Shown here: one piece after another, positions 4,733 to 6,342 of the stretch
Numbering within the stretch: the first letter of the stretch is position 1
Layout: each line of letters begins with the position of its first letter
Assembly (NCBI GenBank): GCA_958438125.1
Contig: CAUBQN010000084.1
Span: forward strand, 1-6,342
Reading direction: 5' to 3'
Length of the DNA: 6,342 nt
Source: an uncultured Collinsella sp.
GTDB taxonomy: Bacteria; Actinomycetota; Coriobacteriia; Coriobacteriales; Coriobacteriaceae
Position numbers and translations under genes: made by a program
Notes under the pieces: generated by a model
Told to the model about the DNA's origin: nothing
Seen by the model: only the letters and a program-made list of their open reading frames with translations
Database searches by the model: none

Positions 4733-6094
4733 CTAGACCGGCTTGACCTCCAGTTTTATCCCCTCGGCGCAGGAGTCGCCCAAAACATCCGAAAGGCCCC
4801 AGGTCGCATATAGCGGCAAATAGAGAACCGCTCCGTTGCGCTCAACGTTGCCTCTCGAGAAAACAATCCCGAGCCTTACGCCATATTCAGCCGTATCAAG
4901 CACATGACCGAGCGCAGCGTGCGCGTGGTAATAGGAGCCCGATTTAACCTCGATCGGAACAGCCGTCCCATCCGGTCCATCGACCACAAAGTCCACTTCA
5001 CCGCGCTTTTTTGTCTGATAGTAGTAAAGCTGGCGATTTTGGGCAGCCAGCTGCTGGGCCACCACGTTTTCGTAAATGCCGCCCAGATTGGGCTCCTTGC
5101 TATCAAGATACGCCGCTTGGGCGACTCCAACGGGGTAGCGCGCCATCAACATGCCCGTATCCGATTGATATAGCTTGAACTGCGATGGCCGTGCCGTCTT
5201 GAGCAGGGGCGATTTTGGCTCGGTTACGATATCGGCTTTGAGAGCAACGCCGGCATCGGCAAGCCATACAAAATCTCGCTGATACTTCTCGTAGTGAGCC
5301 TTGGGGTCAATGGAATTGAGCACGAAGCGCTTGTTTTCGCCCTCGAGCATAATAGGGAGCTGATCGTAGATGCTCTGCACCTGAAGGGCTCGCCCGCTTG
5401 CATACTTGGAGATATCCCGTCGGTACTGTTCGTTGAGCTCTGACTGCAGCTGACGAACAGAGGCAAGGTCGCCCCGCGTGTCAAGGAAACGCTGCACGAC
5501 CTCTGGCATTCCGCCGACAACGGTATAGGTCCTGAAGTTTGCCATCATCGCGTCATGAATGTAACCAGGAATGGGCTTCTCGTTGATGCACGCGTCGCGT
5601 ATCGTTTGGCGAGCCCCTTCGCTCACCCCGATTGCCCAGCAAAACTCCTCGAAATCGAGCGGGAACATCCTAAGCTCGTGAACATATCCCACGGGATAGG
5701 ATCTGACGCCCTTGAACTGAGTCCCGAGCATTGACCCCGAAAACGCCCAGTGGCAGCGCCCATCCTCAACAAGGAACTTTGCCATCGTCATGATGTCGGG
5801 GGCCTCTTGGACCTCATCGATAAACACGAGCGTTTTGCCCGGCGCTATCGACTTTCCCGAGAGAAGCGTCACCCTGCTGATGAAATCATCGGCATCCCGC
5901 GCCTCGAGAAGAGCGTCTTTTGCCTGACGATTTTCCATGAGATTGAGCTCGATGTAGGTTGCATGGCTGGCTTTGCCAAATGCGCGAATCGAATAGCTTT
6001 TGCCGATCTGGCGAGAACCCGTGATGAATAAGGCCTTTTGCTCGGCAGACTTCAGCCAACGCTCCAGCTCTGCCGCTATTTTCCTGCGCAGCAT
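4733..6094 (-). CDS. Second AAA+ ATPase with AAA_14 and DUF4143 domains (COG1373 type)
   Basis: 453 residues from the chosen start. The family organisation matches the ATPase at 2765-4135, but most residues differ, so the two are distant paralogues rather than a recent duplication. Walker A is GSRQIGKS (26-33), Walker B LVFIDEVQ (89-96), and the sensor-1-like segment FSGSMLG (118-124). FPLDFEEFCWAIG (144-156) and VVGGMPEVV (192-200) follow, then the NEQYRRDISKYA helix (221-232). The C-terminal nuclease-like set is E342 (YEN), D368 (GEVDF), and E382 with K384 (IEVKS). All motifs are intact. The start at 6094 is preferred because GAGGGGA (6101-6107) sits just upstream; the further in-frame TTG (6118) and ATG (6115) have no such site and run into the repeat array. 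Three ATGAAATG repeats at 33-bp pitch lie just upstream. It converges on the phosphatase gene and is bracketed by two matching palindromes. Function of the family is unproven. Confidence 0.92.
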   Translation of the reverse strand: MLRRKIAAELERWLKSAEQKALFITGSRQIGKSYSIRAFGKASHATYIELNLMENRQAKDALLEARDADDFISRVTLLSGKSIAPGKTLVFIDEVQEAPDIMTMAKFLVEDGRCHWAFSGSMLGTQFKGVRSYPVGYVHELRMFPLDFEEFCWAIGVSEGARQTIRDACINEKPIPGYIHDAMMANFRTYTVVGGMPEVVQRFLDTRGDLASVRQLQSELNEQYRRDISKYASGRALQVQSIYDQLPIMLEGENKRFVLNSIDPKAHYEKYQRDFVWLADAGVALKADIVTEPKSPLLKTARPSQFKLYQSDTGMLMARYPVGVAQAAYLDSKEPNLGGIYENVVAQQLAAQNRQLYYYQTKKRGEVDFVVDGPDGTAVPIEVKSGSYYHAHAALGHVLDTAEYGVRLGIVFSRGNVERNGAVLYLPLYATWGLSDVLGDSCAEGIKLEVKPV

Positions 6095-6100
6095 AGGCTC

Positions 6101-6107
6101 TCCCCTC
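6101..6107 (-). promoter_or_regulatory. Shine-Dalgarno that sets the second ATPase start
   Basis: Read leftward this is GAGGGGA, with the AGGGG core seven bases before ATG 6094-6092. It favours this ATG over the upstream in-frame TTG and ATG at 6113-6118, which lack such a site. Confidence 0.7.
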
Positions 6108-6118
6108 AGTGTCATCAA

Positions 6119-6217
6119 ATGAAATGCAAAGTTTTATGCGCTTAATTATCGATGAAATGTAGGATTTTTAGAACCTAAAATCGGATGAAATGCAGAGATT
6201 TAGGATTATAAGCAAAA
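6119..6217. repeat. Array of three ATGAAATG repeats at exact 33-bp pitch
   Basis: ATGAAATG begins at 6119, 6152 and 6185, giving a pitch of exactly 33 bp twice. Homology continues for about ten further bases as (C/T)A(A/G)(A/G)(G/A)(T/A)TTT, then fades before the next unit; ATCG-like bases precede the second and third boxes. In gene sense each box reads CATTTCAT. The array starts 24 bp upstream of the second ATPase start codon, so it overlaps its promoter and leader. The segment is clearly more AT-rich than its surroundings. It is not coding: each unit read in the ATG frame meets a stop within the unit. It is probably an operator array for the ATPase. Confidence 0.8.
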
Positions 6218-6232
6218 AGAAGGGGCAGCCCC
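6214..6232 (-). terminator. Possible intrinsic terminator for the right-edge gene
   Basis: Read leftward, GGGG-CTG-CCCC (6232-6222) is followed by TTCTTTTT (6221-6214). The stem is short but all GC, and the T tract is good. It lies about 45 bp after the stop of the right-edge gene, after a palindromic repeat, and would keep that transcript from entering the second ATPase. Confidence 0.45.
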
Positions 6233-6236
6233 GGCG

Positions 6237-6269
6237 AATGTGACAAAGGGACTGTCCCTTTGTCACATT
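6237..6269. repeat. 33-bp palindromic repeat, copy 3 (perfect)
   Basis: Perfect inverted repeat with 16-bp arms (AATGTGACAAAGGGAC) around a T at 6253. It lies eight bases beyond the stop codon of the right-edge gene and forms one flank of the second ATPase segment. It shares the preceding CG with copy 1. Confidence 0.92.
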
Positions 6270-6277
6270 GCGCTCGA

Positions 6278-6342
6278 CTACTCGTCGACGATCTCGGCAA
6301 GCCAGACGTTCAGCGTATCGACCTCGGGGCAGCAGAACTTTG
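6278..6342 (-). CDS. C-terminal fragment of an unidentified gene
   Basis: The last 20 codons of a leftward gene enter from the right edge and end in TAG (6280-6278). The peptide is KFCCPEVDTLNVWLAEIVDE. The frame is supported by its placement before the palindrome and probable terminator and by GC-rich codon use. A Cys-Cys pair and an acidic amphipathic end are visible, but this is too little to name a family. Confidence 0.5.
   Translation of the reverse strand, partial: KFCCPEVDTLNVWLAEIVDE

Noticed and set aside
2765..6094. Recent tandem or inverted duplication producing the two ATPases
   Set aside because: Motifs are shared but the residues around them, insert lengths and upstream boxes differ throughout. 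They are old paralogues, not a recent copy.

Overview
The window looks like a piece of a high-GC actinobacterial gut anaerobe, most likely Collinsella or a close Coriobacteriia relative. The reasons are GC-rich codon use, strong Shine-Dalgarno sites, and several copies of a 31-33 bp palindrome (arms AATGTGACAAAGGGAC around one T) that I associate from memory with Collinsella intergenic regions. The genus call is inference; no search was run.

Layout from left to right. Positions 1-73 hold the start of a leftward gene whose 24 visible residues resemble the N-terminus of an aldose 1-epimerase-like protein, with a perfect dyad (94-116) in its leader. Positions 187-1056 encode a leftward, very acidic single-pass membrane protein of unknown function. 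A 259-bp divergent region (1057-1315) holds two different inverted repeats and a small palindrome. A rightward 12-TM major facilitator exporter (1316-2551) follows, probably starting at a TTG. After a 213-bp gap come a rightward AAA_14/DUF4143 ATPase (2765-4135) and, 33 bp later, a low-molecular-weight protein tyrosine phosphatase (4169-4615). Converging on these is a second, divergent AAA_14/DUF4143 ATPase (4733-6094). The last 65 bp (6278-6342) hold the C-terminus of an unidentified leftward gene.

The most striking signal is upstream of the two ATPases. Each has three AT-rich repeat units directly in front of its start, and in both cases the units are exactly 33 bp apart (about three helical turns). 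In front of the first ATPase they are TGTA-N7-TACA dyads centred at 2670, 2703 and 2736. In front of the second they are ATGAAATG boxes starting at 6119, 6152 and 6185. The sequences differ, but the pitch and copy number are the same and a short core, ATTTC(G/A)T, is shared. I read this as a candidate cognate operator or addressing array for each COG1373-type ATPase, possibly bound by the ATPase itself. That function is inference.

The palindromes also partition the window. One lies before the exporter, and two bracket the second ATPase gene closely (4690-4720 and 6237-6269), 12 and 8 bp beyond the stop codons of two leftward genes. They may act as transcript-end hairpins, as REP/MITE-like mobile repeats, or as boundaries of an acquired cassette.
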